Below are positions 1-12,375 of a stretch of 64,000 nucleotides of DNA, one piece after another. Positions within the stretch are counted from its first letter, which is position 1. Every line of letters begins with the position of its first letter. The notes under the pieces are model-generated. The model was not told the DNA's origin. It searched no databases and was given only the letters and a program-made list of their open reading frames with translations. This DNA comes from Steromphala cineraria (Eukaryota > Mollusca > Gastropoda > Trochida > Trochidae). The DNA is taken from assembly GCA_916613615.1 (NCBI GenBank), contig OU744725.1, positions 11,992,253 through 12,056,252 of the forward strand, given 5' to 3'. Position numbers and translations under genes: made by a program.

Positions 1-95
1 GGCTTCCCCACGATCCTTCCAACTCCATGCATGTTCGTGTTCTCCGCGAAATACATTCCTAAACCCCGAACAGATTCCTCGTGCTTGGTTGCCAT
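1..95 (-). CDS. DEG/ENaC-family ion channel, N-terminal fragment (runs off window)
   Basis: Reading leftwards from an ATG at 95-93, 31 codons plus 2 nt are open to the window edge. An in-frame TAG lies four codons upstream of this ATG, which fixes the start. The peptide contains MYFAENTNMHGVGRIVG. Known of the family: degenerin/ENaC/ASIC/FaNaC channels carry a cytoplasmic FA-x-x-(S/T)-x-x-HG-x-x-x-I block just before the first membrane helix, and its His-Gly pair is needed for gating. The match in order and spacing supports an amiloride-sensitive or peptide/acid-gated sodium channel subunit at the plasma membrane. Only the extreme N-terminus is present, so the subfamily cannot be told. The product beyond position 1 is not visible. 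Confidence 0.6.
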   Translation of the reverse strand, partial: MATKHEESVRGLGMYFAENTNMHGVGRIVGK

Positions 96-335
96 GCTCA
101 GTTTCTAGATTACCAAAAGAAAAAACACTTTTCTCTTCTTTTTAAATACTGACTCTGGACTCTGTGTGGAGTAGGTAAGCGAGACTTGTCCTTGCTCTCA
201 TTTCTAGCTTGCAGCTGTTGGCAATGTCCAGTCTACAATGACCAACACAGAATTCTCTGACATCTTGATTACAAGACTTCGTCTATATTATTGTGCACAA
301 GCCAAAGAAGCGATTTTTAACGTATACGTCGTCGT
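96..335. other. 5' flank of the DEG/ENaC gene
   Basis: Probable 5' untranslated or promoter sequence of the minus-strand channel gene. No clear TATA box or coding segment was seen. It abuts the tandem array at 336-650. Confidence 0.3.
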
Positions 336-650
336 AGAACACTTTCTGTAAATATGAATGTAAGTCTGTGATCTTCAATCCAAGAAACTCTAGATGCCTT
401 TCTTCGTAATATAATAACAGAACACTTTCTGTAAATATGAATGAAAGTCTGAGATCTTCAATCCAAGATACTCTAGATAATATAATAACAGAACACTTTC
501 TGTAAACATGAATGTAAGTCTGAGATCTTCAATCCAAGATACTCTAGATAATATAATAACAGAACACTTTCTGTAAATATGAATGAAAGTCTGTGATCTT
601 CAATGTAAGAAACTCTAGAAGACTTCTCTTCGTGATATAAAGGCAGAACT
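336..650. repeat. Tandem repeat, four units of about 71-84 bp
   Basis: Four units begin with agaacactttctgtaaa (near 337, 419, 490 and 561) and continue through a shared aagtctg-gatcttcaat and ctctaga core. The middle two are about 71 bp; the outer two carry an extra ttcttcgt segment. It lies upstream of the channel gene's start. No coding potential. Confidence 0.85.
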
Positions 651-932
651 TGTTCTTCGTTCGTTAATCAAGGATCCTTTTGTTGTCCGTTGTCCGTTTT
701 CAGTACTCTTACCTCATCAATCGCGTCAGAACGCAAAGAACGTAATGTTCTCTGGAGCGAAACGGCCTTCTCCTCCTCGCTCTCTAGCGGTATGCTGATT
801 TCAGATCAATAATTAATGGGTTGCAAATAAACTATTCTGTAACGGATGGCTTCAGGGGTATCTCACTTCGTTAAAAGTTGTTTGAATTGGCTCATCAATT
901 ATTTCTGGGTGTTATTGTAATATGAATGACCC
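651..932. other. Intergenic, nothing recognised
   Basis: Unique-looking sequence with no coding frame, tRNA or repeat that I can support. Confidence 0.4.
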
Positions 933-1320
933 AAAGGGGCAGTAGCACATTGTAAGGGGGAATATAAGGTGATGTCAGGAAAATGAATATGAATGTGTGA
1001 CAGGGTGAGATATAAGCATTCCTACCAGCTTTGGCTAGAGGGATATCTCTTTGGCCGAACAGGTAGAGTGTAGGACTCTCAACCCGGATGTCCCGGGTTC
1101 GAATCCCTGGGGAGGTGGTTTCAAAATCACTTCTGTTACAAATGCTTTCAATTGAAAAACAATGTATTTAAACTAAATGAAACTGTAATATATCAAATAT
1201 ATATAAAATAAAGTTCAGCCATGCGATTCTTTTTTCTTACACAAAATCAATTAAAGGTGTTCACACAAAAATGGCCGCCAATTGTGTTTATGTGAATCTT
1301 TTGAAAAAGACGAGACGACA
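933..1320 (+). mobile_element. TTAA-type MITE relic interrupted by a SINE
   Basis: Starts with aaaggggcagtagcac and continues with the gggaatataaggtgatgtcagg block shared with the copies at 9556, 13224, 52089 and 62161. It is interrupted near 994-1138 by a tRNA-like insertion and resumes with the acaatgtatttaaac block and the tgttcacacaaaaatgg block. The right terminal repeat is missing and the left TTAA is mutated to CCAA, so this copy is old and truncated. Confidence 0.75.
994..1138 (+). mobile_element. tRNA-derived SINE nested in a MITE
   Basis: The insertion carries an A-box-like segment (acaggtagagtgtagga) and a canonical B box (gggttcgaatccc) about 35 nt apart, the hallmarks of a tRNA-derived pol III promoter. 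Acceptor and T-stem pairing is imperfect, so a working tRNA gene is unlikely. Its position inside the MITE shows it inserted later. Ends are approximate. Confidence 0.6.
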
Positions 1321-1800
1321 TATGTAATCAACTATCAAGCCTCTGATTATTTTTTAAGCAAATACTGCCAAATAGATTGTTGAAAATTATAAATACAAAA
1401 TTTCGTTGATTAAAATGAGATATTCAAAATTAAGCTATAAAGCAAAACATTGCTTATGATTGCCAACCCAAGTGCTCTCAAATATTTTGCTGAGATAAAA
1501 GTCACAGGAATATGACCCTGGCTTTACGACTCTATACTTAATTATCAAGACTTATCATAGACCTTCTTAAAGTAAAGGCAAGATTAAATATTTTGAAATA
1601 ATTCTTGAACCAAGATCGAAGTCATAGGGTACAGAAGTTATGACATTGTCTTAATGATCTTATGACAAAGGAGAAAAATATAACTCCAGTGACTTTTCGA
1701 ATTTAAGGTTATGGCAAAACATTTTATAGAAAATGTATGTTATGCAAAAGTAAAGATAATCATCAAGAGATTATATCCTCATTCCAATGGTTTCGTGATA
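1321..1800. other. Intergenic, nothing recognised
   Basis: AT-rich sequence without a supportable gene. A short open frame that starts inside the next (TAA)n tract is not credible. Confidence 0.35.
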
Positions 1801-1806
1801 TATATT

Positions 1807-2773
1807 TTAATAATAATAATAATAATAATAATAGGACATTTCTAAAGCGCATATATCCACACATATGTATGCTCAAAGCGCTACAGTCGACAGTTCAAAG
1901 TTCGAAAGACGTCTGGAAGAGGTGGGTTTTAAGTTTGGAACGAAAGGAGGAATAGTCACTGGAGTCGCGGAGAGACTGGGGGAGATAATTCCAGGTTGTG
2001 GAGGCTGTATAAGCGAATGACCTGGTGCCATAGCGAACACTGTTTACTTTTGGCACAATCAGAAGATTTTTATCCTGAGAGCGGAGAGATCTGGCTGGTT
2101 TATATGGCACAAGGAGGCTGGAGAGATAAGATGGAGCACGACCGGACAGGCAGCGGAAGGTGAGGCACAGGAGTTTGAAGCGAATCCGGGACTCGATGGG
2201 AAGCCAATGGAGAGACTGAAGAATTGGAGTTATATGTTCGAACTTTCTTGATTTGGTGATAACACGTGCAGCAGCATTTTGAATTCGTTGAACTCTCTGG
2301 ATTTGGGTTTTGGTTGCACCAGCAAGGAGGGAGTTACAATAATCCAGGCGCGTTATGATGAGTGACAGGGCGAGAGATTTTGCTGCATTCATCGTCAGAT
2401 ACTGTCTGATTGAACTGATGTTGCGTAAGTTTGCAAAGCAAACCCTGGAGAGTTGGGTAATATGATCATCCAGGGAAAGGTCAGAATCAATGATAACACC
2501 AAGATCTCTAGCGTTGTTGGAGAATGGGATACTTGTTCCATCAAAGTCTAGAGCATTGACTGATGACTGTGAACGACGTTTTGTGGGACCAAGAAGGATG
2601 CATTCTGTCTTTGCACTGTTCAATTTCAACTTGTTGTTGAACATCCATCCCTTTGTTTCTTCAAAACATTGCTGAAGTTCCACAAGAGCGTTACTTGCTT
2701 GATTTGGCATGAAGAGCTTGTAAACCTGGGAATCATCGGCAAAGTGATGGCGGTCAACTTGATGAGAATCAAT
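1807..2773 (-). mobile_element. 5'-truncated LINE (CR1/L2/jockey-like), reverse transcriptase C-terminus
   Basis: Minus strand, 2773 to 1895, is open for about 290 codons and contains the RT palm box HHFADDSQVYKLF, equivalent to the catalytic (Y/F)ADD motif. It continues through the typical non-LTR RT thumb and tail: KTECILLG, DLGVIIDSDLSLDDHI, LDYCNSLLAG, RVQRIQNAAARVI, LHWLPIESRIRFKLL. The upstream RT and endonuclease parts are gone; the truncation point meets a (TA)n tract at 2774-2794. A (TAA)n microsatellite at 1807-1833 lies at the element's 3' end, as is usual for CR1/L2-like LINEs. The intact C-terminal frame suggests a fairly young insertion. Clade assignment is inference. Confidence 0.85.
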
Positions 2774-2794
2774 GATATATATATATATATATAT
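2774..2794. repeat. (TA)n microsatellite
   Basis: Uninterrupted AT dinucleotide run at the 5' truncation edge of the LINE. Confidence 0.9.
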
Positions 2795-2973
2795 GACATT
2801 AAATTACACTTGTGACGTCATCCTATTGTTCTCTCGCTCCATTATTTTTTCAGTAATGGAGCGTTGTATTTTACATCAAGTTTTTCACTTCAAATTTCAA
2901 TTTTTTAAATATTTCAAGTTATGTTTTTGAAAAGGCATTAAGTTTAGTGTAATTTAAGTCGGTTAATATCCTC

Positions 2974-3053
2974 GTAACTCTCCATTCTTAAATAATAATG
3001 AGCCTCGGGCCCTGGGGCCCTCGGCTCCATTATTTTTTAGGAATGGAGAGTTA
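2974..3053. repeat. 80-bp palindrome with GC-rich tip
   Basis: gtaactctccatt-type arm on the left and aatggagagttac on the right enclose a GC tip (tcgggccctggggccctc). A related half-site (gctccattattttttcagtaatggagcg) lies at 2835-2862. Probably a small fold-back MITE; no coding. The rest of 2795-3984 shows nothing else supportable. Confidence 0.6.
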
Positions 3054-3984
3054 CTCGGACATTAACCTATACGTATCATCGACCAGTCAAAAGTGGACAA
3101 GGTTAGTGGATTGTTTTCATTTTGGAGTGATTGAATCAAATTCAAATTAGTTAAGATGTCGTGAATTTCGATCATTCATCGATTTGTTGGGGCATTGATT
3201 ATGTCAATGATCCCAGTCAATTGGGACATCAATCATTAACGGGTTTTTGGATAGAATTCTATTTTACGATTAATACTATGTGGCAGTGGCATCTTGAGTG
3301 GGACAGTTCTTTGTAAATGTTATGAATTATTTCGCGGTGATCGAACCTATAAGATATTTTGAAATTAAGGAATAAAAATAATGAATACCAAATTGCATAT
3401 TAAAAGTCTTATTTTTGTGTGTTTGTTATCATGTGTGATTACTACACTGTCGTTGTCTTCATGATTAAGGTACAATGAATTGGTAAAACAAAATAGATTG
3501 TTCACAAATTTCAAAATAAAGAATAGCAAGACTAATCAGAAAAGTCATGACAAAATTTTACACACTTGTTAAGCAGAGGAACTGTATCAGTTATAGTTGT
3601 CCTTGTTTGTATACAAACGAGCATCTTGTTGTCAAATTGGCAAAAATATACAACCAAACTACAAGTGAGAGTATTGACATATTTGTATAAACAAGTTCGT
3701 TTCCACAGAAATACATACATAATACCCTGACTTTGAATTCAAACCTAGACTAATATTGTCATAATACATTATTGATAAATCATATCTGCTTGTTAATTAC
3801 ACAGTCCATTCGCCTACTAAATGCCTTAATATCTCAGAATGTTTATCGTAGACAAAACAGGGCTTTAAACTAGCTTCTGCAGAAAAGCACTATCTCCGGT
3901 AGCATTAAACATATCTCTCCGACTTATCCATTGATCCTAGACCATTCAAATATATGAATACACAGGATTGATGTTTTGTATACA

Positions 3985-4617
3985 TTACACCTCTTGGGCG
4001 GTTATATCTCTTCTTTTTTCAATTGGTTTTTACTCATAACTAACTGCTCAGAGGTGTTTAACCTTTAAACACATTGGGAAGTTATTGCCTTTAATTTAGT
4101 TGAATGTTATAAGCTGTAAGTTCCAATTGCGTAGGTTGCTTATCTCATAACCACCTTGGTCGGTTATAAGATTGTAAACAATCGCAAACAATTGGACTTG
4201 TAAAATTTTGATTTTTAATCAAAAAAGAAAGTTAAGATTTATGAACAACGAAAGTGGGATTCGAACCAGGGACCTCTCTGTTTTTTGTATGTAAACCAAT
4301 TTAGTTGAAACACCGTCATAAAATAGTTTTTATTGTAAGAAATCAAGCGTTTATTTCTAAAACCATAATCTGGATGTATTTTAAATATTTTGTCTTATCA
4401 AGACATGATAAACCCGCGAATGATATCATTTAAACGTTTTTTAAAATTAATTGTATATAAACAAATTAAGTTGAAACCATTGCAGGAGTCTTCCGCGGGA
4501 GTGTAAGTCAAATAATAACCCGTTTGCCTCGGGTTATGGAAATAACCTCTGCTCGGGCTACGCCCTCGCGAGGTTATTTTCCATAACCCCTCGGTACCGG
4601 GTTATTATTTACTACAT
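3985..4617. repeat. Dispersed repeat, copy 1, with terminal palindrome
   Basis: Nearly collinear with 18722-19597. Shared blocks include cttgggcggttatatctc, ctcataaccaccttggtcgg, a gggattcgaaccagggacc tRNA-like antisense B box, and a palindrome at about 4506-4610 (ataacccg ... gaggttattttccataacccc ... cgggttat). Relative to copy 2 it lacks about 240 bp after the B-box segment. Non-autonomous mobile element of unknown class. Confidence 0.7.
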
Positions 4618-6229
4618 AACGGTGTTTGAAATATCACATTTTTGTGTCTTTTCGCCTTTGTCGAAATACAGTTTCGTTAATATCTCTTTATGCAGGCATG
4701 TTAGGTTAAAAAGCATTTGTCATACAATAGTTTAGCTGAAAAGAATTAGAGACATGCTGCAAGTGGCATGCTAAATATGTTAATGTGCCCAGAAAACACG
4801 CTTATAAGTGATTTAAACATATTTTTATTCATGAAAGCATTTACATGAATATAGATTGGCACAACAAGCTTTAAGCTTATATAAATGCCGCTCAATTAAA
4901 TATTACAAAATACAGTCAATAATAAAAATCAAAGTTTACAAAGTAAGTAAAGTAGTATTTCCACATAGGCCGACAAAAAGCACAATAATAAGTGGTTAAT
5001 AATCATCAAGATATATAAAATATAGGAGTTCAAGGATATTTTAATTTTATTATTTTTTAAATATGTTTGGGGCGCGTTTTGCCCTGATCTCCCCTATATA
5101 CTAAACTACAAATGAAACGCTACAAAATTCTTTGTATTTTTATATATATTCGACCAGTATATGTCTTGTACAGTAGAATACACAAAATGCAACTTCTTCT
5201 CTAGTAACAGTTCCTTCATTTGGTTGCTGTTCAAACACATATGGGGTGCATAAATCACAATTTCAGAATCTTCGGCATTTTAGTTTGAAATTACTTAATT
5301 ATGGAACTTACGTTAGAAAAAGGTTACAGACATATTGGACTTTATTTGACATAAATTCATTATGGCGTCTGTGCTGTAGGTCGCATTAAAACAGGCAAAA
5401 GTCTTCAATTTCTGTCTGCCTAGTTAACGCGATTCAAAATCGACGCGTTTTAAAGGCGTGTTTCTGGCAAACATGAAAAGTTAAAGTTTCAAAATTTTAC
5501 ATCTAAAGAAATCATGTTATATTCTTTCTGTCATTTCAATCCCCCGTGGATTTAATTATCTTGTGATTTGGTTGGTAGCGTTTCTTTGGACACTACTTTA
5601 TTTGCATGAAGCTTACCAGTGCTTGTCACAAAGGGACACACAAATTGGTCACGCATGCTTGAGGCTGAGTACCCTGACGTGATCAATGCGTGACAGTGCA
5701 GGTACTTGGCTACCATGGCACAAGTTGCGCGGCGCCCAGCGCAAACATAGCGCTAATATGCGTGAATTGTCCGTACCGAAACAGTCTCTTTACTTGCGGC
5801 ACAATGCTGGTAAATCTGATAAATCCGATAAATCTACACTACAAGTCCTGAAAAACTCAATGGTGGAAAACTTTACGAGGGTTTACCTCAAACGCAATTA
5901 CCTCCCTTTGTAATCTGTCTTTTCCCTCATCCTTTCGATCCCTGTCTAACTGGTCTCTCTTTTGGATGGCAACTTTCACGTTGAATAGCTGAAAAATTGC
6001 TGACAACAGCTAGTTAAAACCAAACTCACTCATTCACTTGATGTCGCGAACGGTCGACTTGTTTACGCACTTGGTGTCTGCATTTTGATTCTGATTGGAT
6101 AACATGTAGGCAAAGGGAGGTAATTGCCCATGGTGTCAAGGGCGAGGCGGGCAGAGTTGGAAATCTTCTCGTTTCGGCCGTGACGTTGTGAAGATGGAAA
6201 AACGCTGAGTGTCTACAAGTAGTAAGTGT
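4618..6229. other. Intergenic, downstream of Ro60-like copy C
   Basis: About 1.6 kb of AT-rich sequence. No coding exon, RNA gene or terminal-repeat element could be supported; a short open frame at 5686-5913 has no recognisable features. The 3' untranslated region and polyadenylation site of copy C should lie in its right-hand part. Confidence 0.35.
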
Positions 6230-9200
6230 CTACTCAGGGCCATTTTCTCTTTTAATCTGATCGAAAACAGCAGTAAGCCCTTTCCGTTTGATACAGTCCT
6301 GGAGTTGTGTGATTTCGTCCTGGAATTTTGCAGAATCAGATGACAGAAGCCCGAAAAGGTTTTCTAGTTTTCTCAGATCGGGACGACCTGAGTGAAAGCG
6401 GAATAGAATAGGGTTCAAGTTCATGTCTTCAAGTTCCTTTACCATCTTTCTCTTTGCATGCTGGGAATCGAGGAACGAGACAAAAACAACCTTTGCGGGG
6501 TATACTTCGTCATGGTACTTCTTATACAGGGTTGCAAAGCTGAAAATAGAAATATTTCATATCATATAAGATATCAAAAATGTTTAATACTTTGCCACGG
6601 TTAACGGAATGTCTCCCGACTATGTAGATTTCGTTTCGCCATGAAATTTTGAAGAGAGCGTGACTCCAATTATAACAATGTTACATTTGTTCACTATCTT
6701 AATAGCATCTACAACTTTCTATATTCTTACTTTTCACCATGACATTTTCCATTTTCCTCTTCATCAGTGACCATGATGAAGGTCTTCACGACTTCCTTCC
6801 TCTCATAAAATGGCCACAAACTTGCTGCTGGAGTTGTTCCCCCTCCTGCTTGGGTCGTCACAGCCAGCTCCAAAATTTCTGTAATATTTTTGGGAAGGTA
6901 TGGCGCGTCTCTTGTTTCGGTGTCAAAAAACACCAGCTTAGCTGAACAGATTGCCGTTAGCAAGCTTGCGATGATGGTACTGGTTCGAACCGCAATCTGC
7001 ATGGAACCGGAAGCGTCGCCAATGACAACGACAGGAGCGTCTATGTGTAGTCTTTAAGAAAAAGAATAGTTTAATGCACATTTATAGAAACATTTTCAGG
7101 GCTTTCTCCTAGTTAAAATGAAAGTCATATATGTTATCAATTATCAAGTATTTCCGTATTTGGACAATTATATTCATCAACCTCTTTGTATTTCATATTT
7201 GTCATAGTAAAGACTTGATTACGTGTACCTCACGCACGCCGCTAGGTGACTCCGCCTGTATGAAAATCTGCCCCCACTATGCGGTAAAGATTGGAATAAA
7301 GCGTAGGAAACCCGGGTAAAGCTACACTGTGCCATCTTGCTATTGGAGTGTCTTCGTATACTCATTGTAGCACTGACACTGTTAGTATCATTTTGGCAAA
7401 GTTTTTCTGTTTTATCTCTACTCTTGATAAAAAGCCAAATTGTTCGTCGAATGACAATATTCTCTGACACATGTAGAATCTAACACTTTACTACACCAAA
7501 TCTTAATATTTTAAATCATAATACAGAACCATCCTTTATCATAATAAACGCCTGTGACAACAGAGGTTCACTGTGAAATGTAAGCAGTTGTCATCTAACA
7601 GTATATTCTACAGATAGTAAGAGTTCTCTCCCTTGGTCTATGTAACAAACATGGCTACCATGCTGAGCACTAACAAAATGACCTCTTAAAACGAATTTAT
7701 TTTCATTAGAATATCACAAATCACTACAACCTTCAGATTTTGTATACCATAGAAACGGTCTTACATTATGTATATTCCCTATTACTCACTTCATATTGGC
7801 GAGCCTTGTGTCGCCGAGGAGCATCAGTTTTGGCAGGAAGCAAACATGAATTGGATTTTCCTTTCGCTTTGGAATGTTGTAACCATAAACATAGCCACTC
7901 ATCTCCTCGGGTATCTCCTCGCGGATTATTTTCAGAGTCAATAGTCTCTCAAGCAGCTTCCCATTGGGTAATTCCACTTGATCCCCTGCATCCAGTCGTT
8001 GTTCGATGACTTTGTCAAACTCGAGAGACTGGAGATCTTCATACCACCTGAAATTTGAAAAACGTTTACATTCCTGCAGCATATAACATGTGTGCAATCA
8101 TGTCCTTATATATTTCGTGCTTACACATTACGATTTTTTGTTCTCATGAACAGCTAGACCTGAATAAAGGTAACAATGTTGCCAGCGGTAACAATAGAAG
8201 AAAAGGGAGAGCAATCTCACCACAACAAAGTGTCCAATTTCCGTTCATACGTTGCCAATCTTCTTTTTGATTCATCGTTCAGGTATAGCTTATACTTTTT
8301 AACATGACTGTATGGAAAATCAAACCCTTTGATGAGCTCGTTAACGTTCATGCGATCTAATGTCAATGCCCTGCCTTTTGAAACAATTGAGTCATCCGGA
8401 GCCCGTTGGCCGTAACAAAACGGTAGAAACCAAGGGAGAGCTACAAAATCCTGGGAAGAGATCAGATGGAATTAATTAATCAAAAAGGGCAAAGGTGGTA
8501 CACTTGACACATAGGTTGAAAAAAATGGTTGATCAACAATAGGATTTGTTAACTGAATTGTCAAAAACTGTAGCCCAAAATATCTGGCGTCACCGACCAA
8601 GGCCATATTTTACATAGTACAATGAATCCTTGTCTGTCAGCAATAGCCTAAAATAAGATAAAAGCTTCAGGAGGTCAATGATATGACTTCAAAGCTTAAT
8701 TTTCTAAAAAATGAATAAAACCTAGTCTGATTTTACTTAATTGCTTTGATTTTCAAATGTCAGATATTTTTTACCATTTCATTTCAGAGTCCAAGTGTTA
8801 TAGAAAATGAACCCCTACCTTCGGGTTGAAGTGACAGATGTCAGCAAGTTTCATCCATGGCTCCTTAGGATAATGCAGGGCATAGAACTCGAGTTCTTCT
8901 TTAGTGAAGGTCCGAACCCAGGCCTTGATGTGCTTACATACCGCTCCACTCGCCGATCCTTGCTGGGGGAGGATTGTAGTTCAAGCATGAATGATGGCCT
9001 TGAAATTTCATAATGATTGTACCATGGCCCTGACTTCAAATGGATTCTTGTCGCAAACTCGGTTTGATATTAAATTAAGGGGTAAAGAATGCGCAACATA
9101 CAATCCCAAAAAAATTAGAATGGATTTATCTCCTTATTATTCTGGTGATTTATCTATTAAAAAATTCAGGTTTAACCGACGATGGACTTAAAGGTAATTT

Positions 9201-11964
9201 TAATTGCAGTGGTCGGCTCTCAAGAAGAAACAAACTTATGTAGCGAGTTCTTTTGTAAATATGATTACGAAACCAAGTAGACGATTCCGAAGATATCTAG
9301 CATGCATATTTCAATGCTTATTAAAGCTGTTTAAGAGGCATTCTAGAATGTACCATGTTTTAAAGTTTGAAGCGGTACAAGAATCTATACCTAAACGTCG
9401 CTATAGTGTGAATAAATAAGTCTGATATCTATAAAATATTGCTCTGTATGTATTGCTTTATGATAACAGTTTTAAATCATATCATTGTTACCGTTATCTA
9501 GTTATCTGAAAATCCCACGATCAGAGGAAGAGACATCCCTTTAACCAGCTTAACCTTAAAGGGGCAGTAGCACGTTTTTACGGGGAATATAAGGTGATGT
9601 CAGGAAAATGAAAATAAAGGGTTCCAATCTAAAGACAATGTATTTAAACCAAATGAATTATCAATAAATCACATATATAATGTAAAGTTAAGCCATGAGA
9701 TTCCTTTTCTTACACAAAATGAATTAAAGGTGTTCACACAAAAATGGCTGCCAATGGATTTTATGTGAATCTTTATAATTTGATCTCTGACTATGGATGA
9801 TTGGTTTGTGAAATTAGATTTTTGACACTATCAAAGGAATACATTTAGCATTAACTTACAATTATCAGTGAAAAATTGAAAATATAAAATTGTCAAAAAA
9901 CGTGCTACTGCCCCTTTAAACTCAATTAAGCTTCATTGTGGCCTTTTAATGTTGTCATGGTCAGCAAACCCTTATAAGAACCAATTCTTGTTTGGTCTTT
10001 GGGTAAAGTATACCAAAACAATTGTGAACAATTCTTAAAATATCTTACGAACAGGCTTGCAATTAAGGTCCCATACTGATTCGCTGGGATCGTGAAAACA
10101 ATTTAAAGGTCATCAAAATGTAATAAGCTCAAAATCTTCTCTAAAGAAGCTTCATGTAAGGTTTAAAGACAACCCAAAGCTGATTCTTAAATATCTTGCT
10201 TTCCATTCTGGTGAATTCAAAGCCTTGCTTGGATCGTAAAAAAAAGAATCAAGGTTACCAAAATGGCGATTGTTCCTTGAGATGAGTCAAAGGTATAATG
10301 TTAAATATCTAGTGACTTTGACATGAAAAAAACTCACATTGGTGAAGATATGTACAAAATATGAAACAAGTCAAGAGAACAGTATTTCAGATATATCAGA
10401 AAGAGGCTGCTATAAACTGCATTTAATTCAACAATTCCTTCGGCTTGCTTATTACAGAAAATAAACATATTAAACATCATCACTTAAATATTTTAGTTTT
10501 ACCATTAGAAACTAGTTCATTCGGAATTGAAATATGGGAAAACATAAGACAGAATTTAAAGTAAAAAAATTCTTACCGGTGGTTTTATGGCATTCAAGTT
10601 ATGGATGGCGGATTTGTATTTCCCCAACTTCCGTCGATTGATCTTCACCCCTGAGTATTGATATCGTTTCATTGCTTTCTCTTTAAGTCTGATTTGACGA
10701 CCAGCATCAAGAATAGTAACCGCCTTCAGCACTTCGACCAGACCACATTGGTCTCTGTTCTTCAGCAAAGCGTCTGCTAGGGTGTAGTCGTGCCGTGCCC
10801 ATGCAGCAACCAGTGCTCGCACGATAGCATCTGGAAAATGGTATATAATTCCTTGTCATAAAACGTGTTGTTTTAAGTTGCTCTTTGTCTGAAGATACGC
10901 AGCAACAAGAGCTCGCACGAGTGCAACTGGAAAATAATGTTTTGGATTATTCTTCTTGCAAATGTCAAAGAGGAAAATACCATGTCTCCACTCCGGCTTC
11001 CGTGATAATTGGCGGTTCCTATCATAACAAGCGATTGCATAATTTTGTAAATTTATTGCTTAAGTACATGTACTATACACGTGAAATTGAATGCCACGCC
11101 CATGTTTGGAAAAGGACAGTAGTATTTATGTTTTTAGGTTTTGATCATGAACATATCATAATCGCATCACTTGAGAATGTTTTGCTTGTTTAAGAGGTAA
11201 CTCAACATGTCATGCCAAGTATTAGTATTATCCCTCCAAAGCATATTTATACCTATGTTGACAATGAGAGAACAGCTGTAGTAATACACTTAATATCCAG
11301 CGAGAATAATAACCATCGACAGAATGACCCTTCGACTGTTTCACACAAGGCTCAATATGGATGGACAACTTTTGAATTACAATGCACTATGTACAGAATG
11401 TACTATGCAAATGACAATTTTAGAATAATTTTCATTTATCAATCGAATCAGTTTGATTTACATTTAAGTTTCTTCAAAGTGTACTTGAAACAAATTTCTT
11501 AAGATTGGCCATAACATGAATTATTAAATCATTTGATACCTTTCAGTAGGTCTAATTTAGCGGTCACAAGATAGGAAGATAACCATTTGTGAACGAGTAC
11601 CTACTCACTGACTTACATATAGTTAAATACTCATTCGTTAATATAGTTTAACCATTCAGAAGTAAAAGTATCTTTCATTCTCCTTTTTCTTAATTATCTA
11701 ATCAGAAATATTTCACTCACTGCCTGGAACTTTCACACCATTTTGTCGAAGGACACCGAGGGTTGCCGCATATCTCTCTACATTAGCGTTCTGTCCCTGT
11801 ATATGTTCAGCAACGGACGCAGTTTGTGTGAAGAATTTTTTAGGCTCGGTTTCAATGTCCAGATGCTTGGGGGAATAGTCAGTCTCGGTGCCCCCCTCAT
11901 TTCTAGATCTTCCGCGACCACGACCCCTCCCTCGACCTCGGCCTCGTCCGCGTCCTCTCGCCAT
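6230..11964 (-). CDS. Ro60-like RGG/vWA protein, copy C (7 exons, 586 aa)
   Basis: Exons 11721-11964, 10577-10830, 8819-8962, 8221-8450, 7790-8047, 6731-7051, 6230-6539 join in frame (1761 nt) with GT-AG borders. The product has an RG-rich N-terminus (about residues 1-20), a helical middle part, and a C-terminal von Willebrand A domain. Its MIDAS is complete: DASGSM, the GGGTT loop threonine, and VTDEE. Known of the family: Ro60 combines a ring of helical repeats with a vWA domain and binds Y RNAs and misfolded RNA; RGG tracts bind RNA. Function here is inferred from this plan. Versus copy B, exons 3 and 6 are nearly identical while exon 4 differs strongly. Exons 6 and 7 of copy A are fused here into one 321-nt exon. 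The TATA-like element seen in B is degraded. Intron 1 contains an echo of exon 2. A MITE sits in intron 2. Confidence 0.8.
9556..9919 (+). mobile_element. TTAA-flanked MITE (piggyBac type), complete copy
   Basis: Inverted ends aggggcagtagcacgtttt and aaaaacgtgctactgcccct are flanked on both sides by TTAA. About 356 bp long, non-coding, in intron 2 of copy C. TTAA duplication plus short TIRs is characteristic of piggyBac-type non-autonomous elements. Confidence 0.85.
10892..10935. repeat. Degenerate echo of exon 2 splice-acceptor region in intron 1 of copy C
   Basis: The + strand here (acgcagcaacaagagctcgc and onwards to ctggaaaat) mirrors the 5' edge of exon 2 and its acceptor at 10801-10840 with about eight mismatches over 40 nt. 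It looks like a leftover of a small local duplication. It has no intact exon frame. Confidence 0.6.
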
Positions 11965-12226
11965 ACGTTTTTAGGGTACCTTTCAATTATTCGTTGAAAA
12001 CGTGTTGCCTGTGAATAATAAACATCTGTCCTATTTTCAGAACAGTGATATCTATCTTTCTCAATAGGGCAATGTCCGCTTGGTTTGGATTGCCTATTGT
12101 TATCTTGCCTGATAGATGATAGTCGGACCAGGGTCTTAAATCCAAAAGACAGAGACTTCAATCAGTTACTTAGGCCATTTGAACTTTATCATCTGATCAT
12201 ATAGGGTTTCAATGACATCAATTAGA
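11965..12226 (-). promoter_or_regulatory. Upstream region of copy C
   Basis: Aligns by eye with 17500-17600 upstream of copy D (both share ctgtcct...tcag-accagtga-at-tatctttc) and with the TATA region of copy B at 27420-27435. The B TATAAATA is replaced here by a weaker tagatatc near 12046-12055, about 85 nt before the ATG. Confidence 0.4.
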
Positions 12227-12375
12227 GGACATTTGTCTTTTCTTGACAAATACCATGTTCATCTTATCGAGTCAGGAAAAAAGTTTATATTTTCACGACG
12301 GACGCAGTCATGATAACTTTTCTGTCTCACGAGATGAGATAAACATGGTATATGTCAAGAAAAGACAAATGTTCT
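12227..12375. repeat. Inverted-repeat hairpin element
   Basis: Left arm acatttgtcttttcttgaca and right arm tgtcaagaaaagacaaatgt bracket about 100 bp that also pair partly (accatgttcatctta / gagataaacatggt). Compact MITE-like fold-back; target duplication not clear. Confidence 0.7.

Noticed and set aside
8807..9013. Plus-strand open frames over exon 3 (also at 14421-14816)
   Set aside because: They are antisense shadows of the conserved exon 3 of the Ro60-like copies C and D; the splice sites and homology are on the minus strand.
10885..11502. Two plus-strand open frames of about 100 codons
   Set aside because: They lie in intron 1 of copy C, with no motif and no coding signature; the first begins inside the exon 2 echo.
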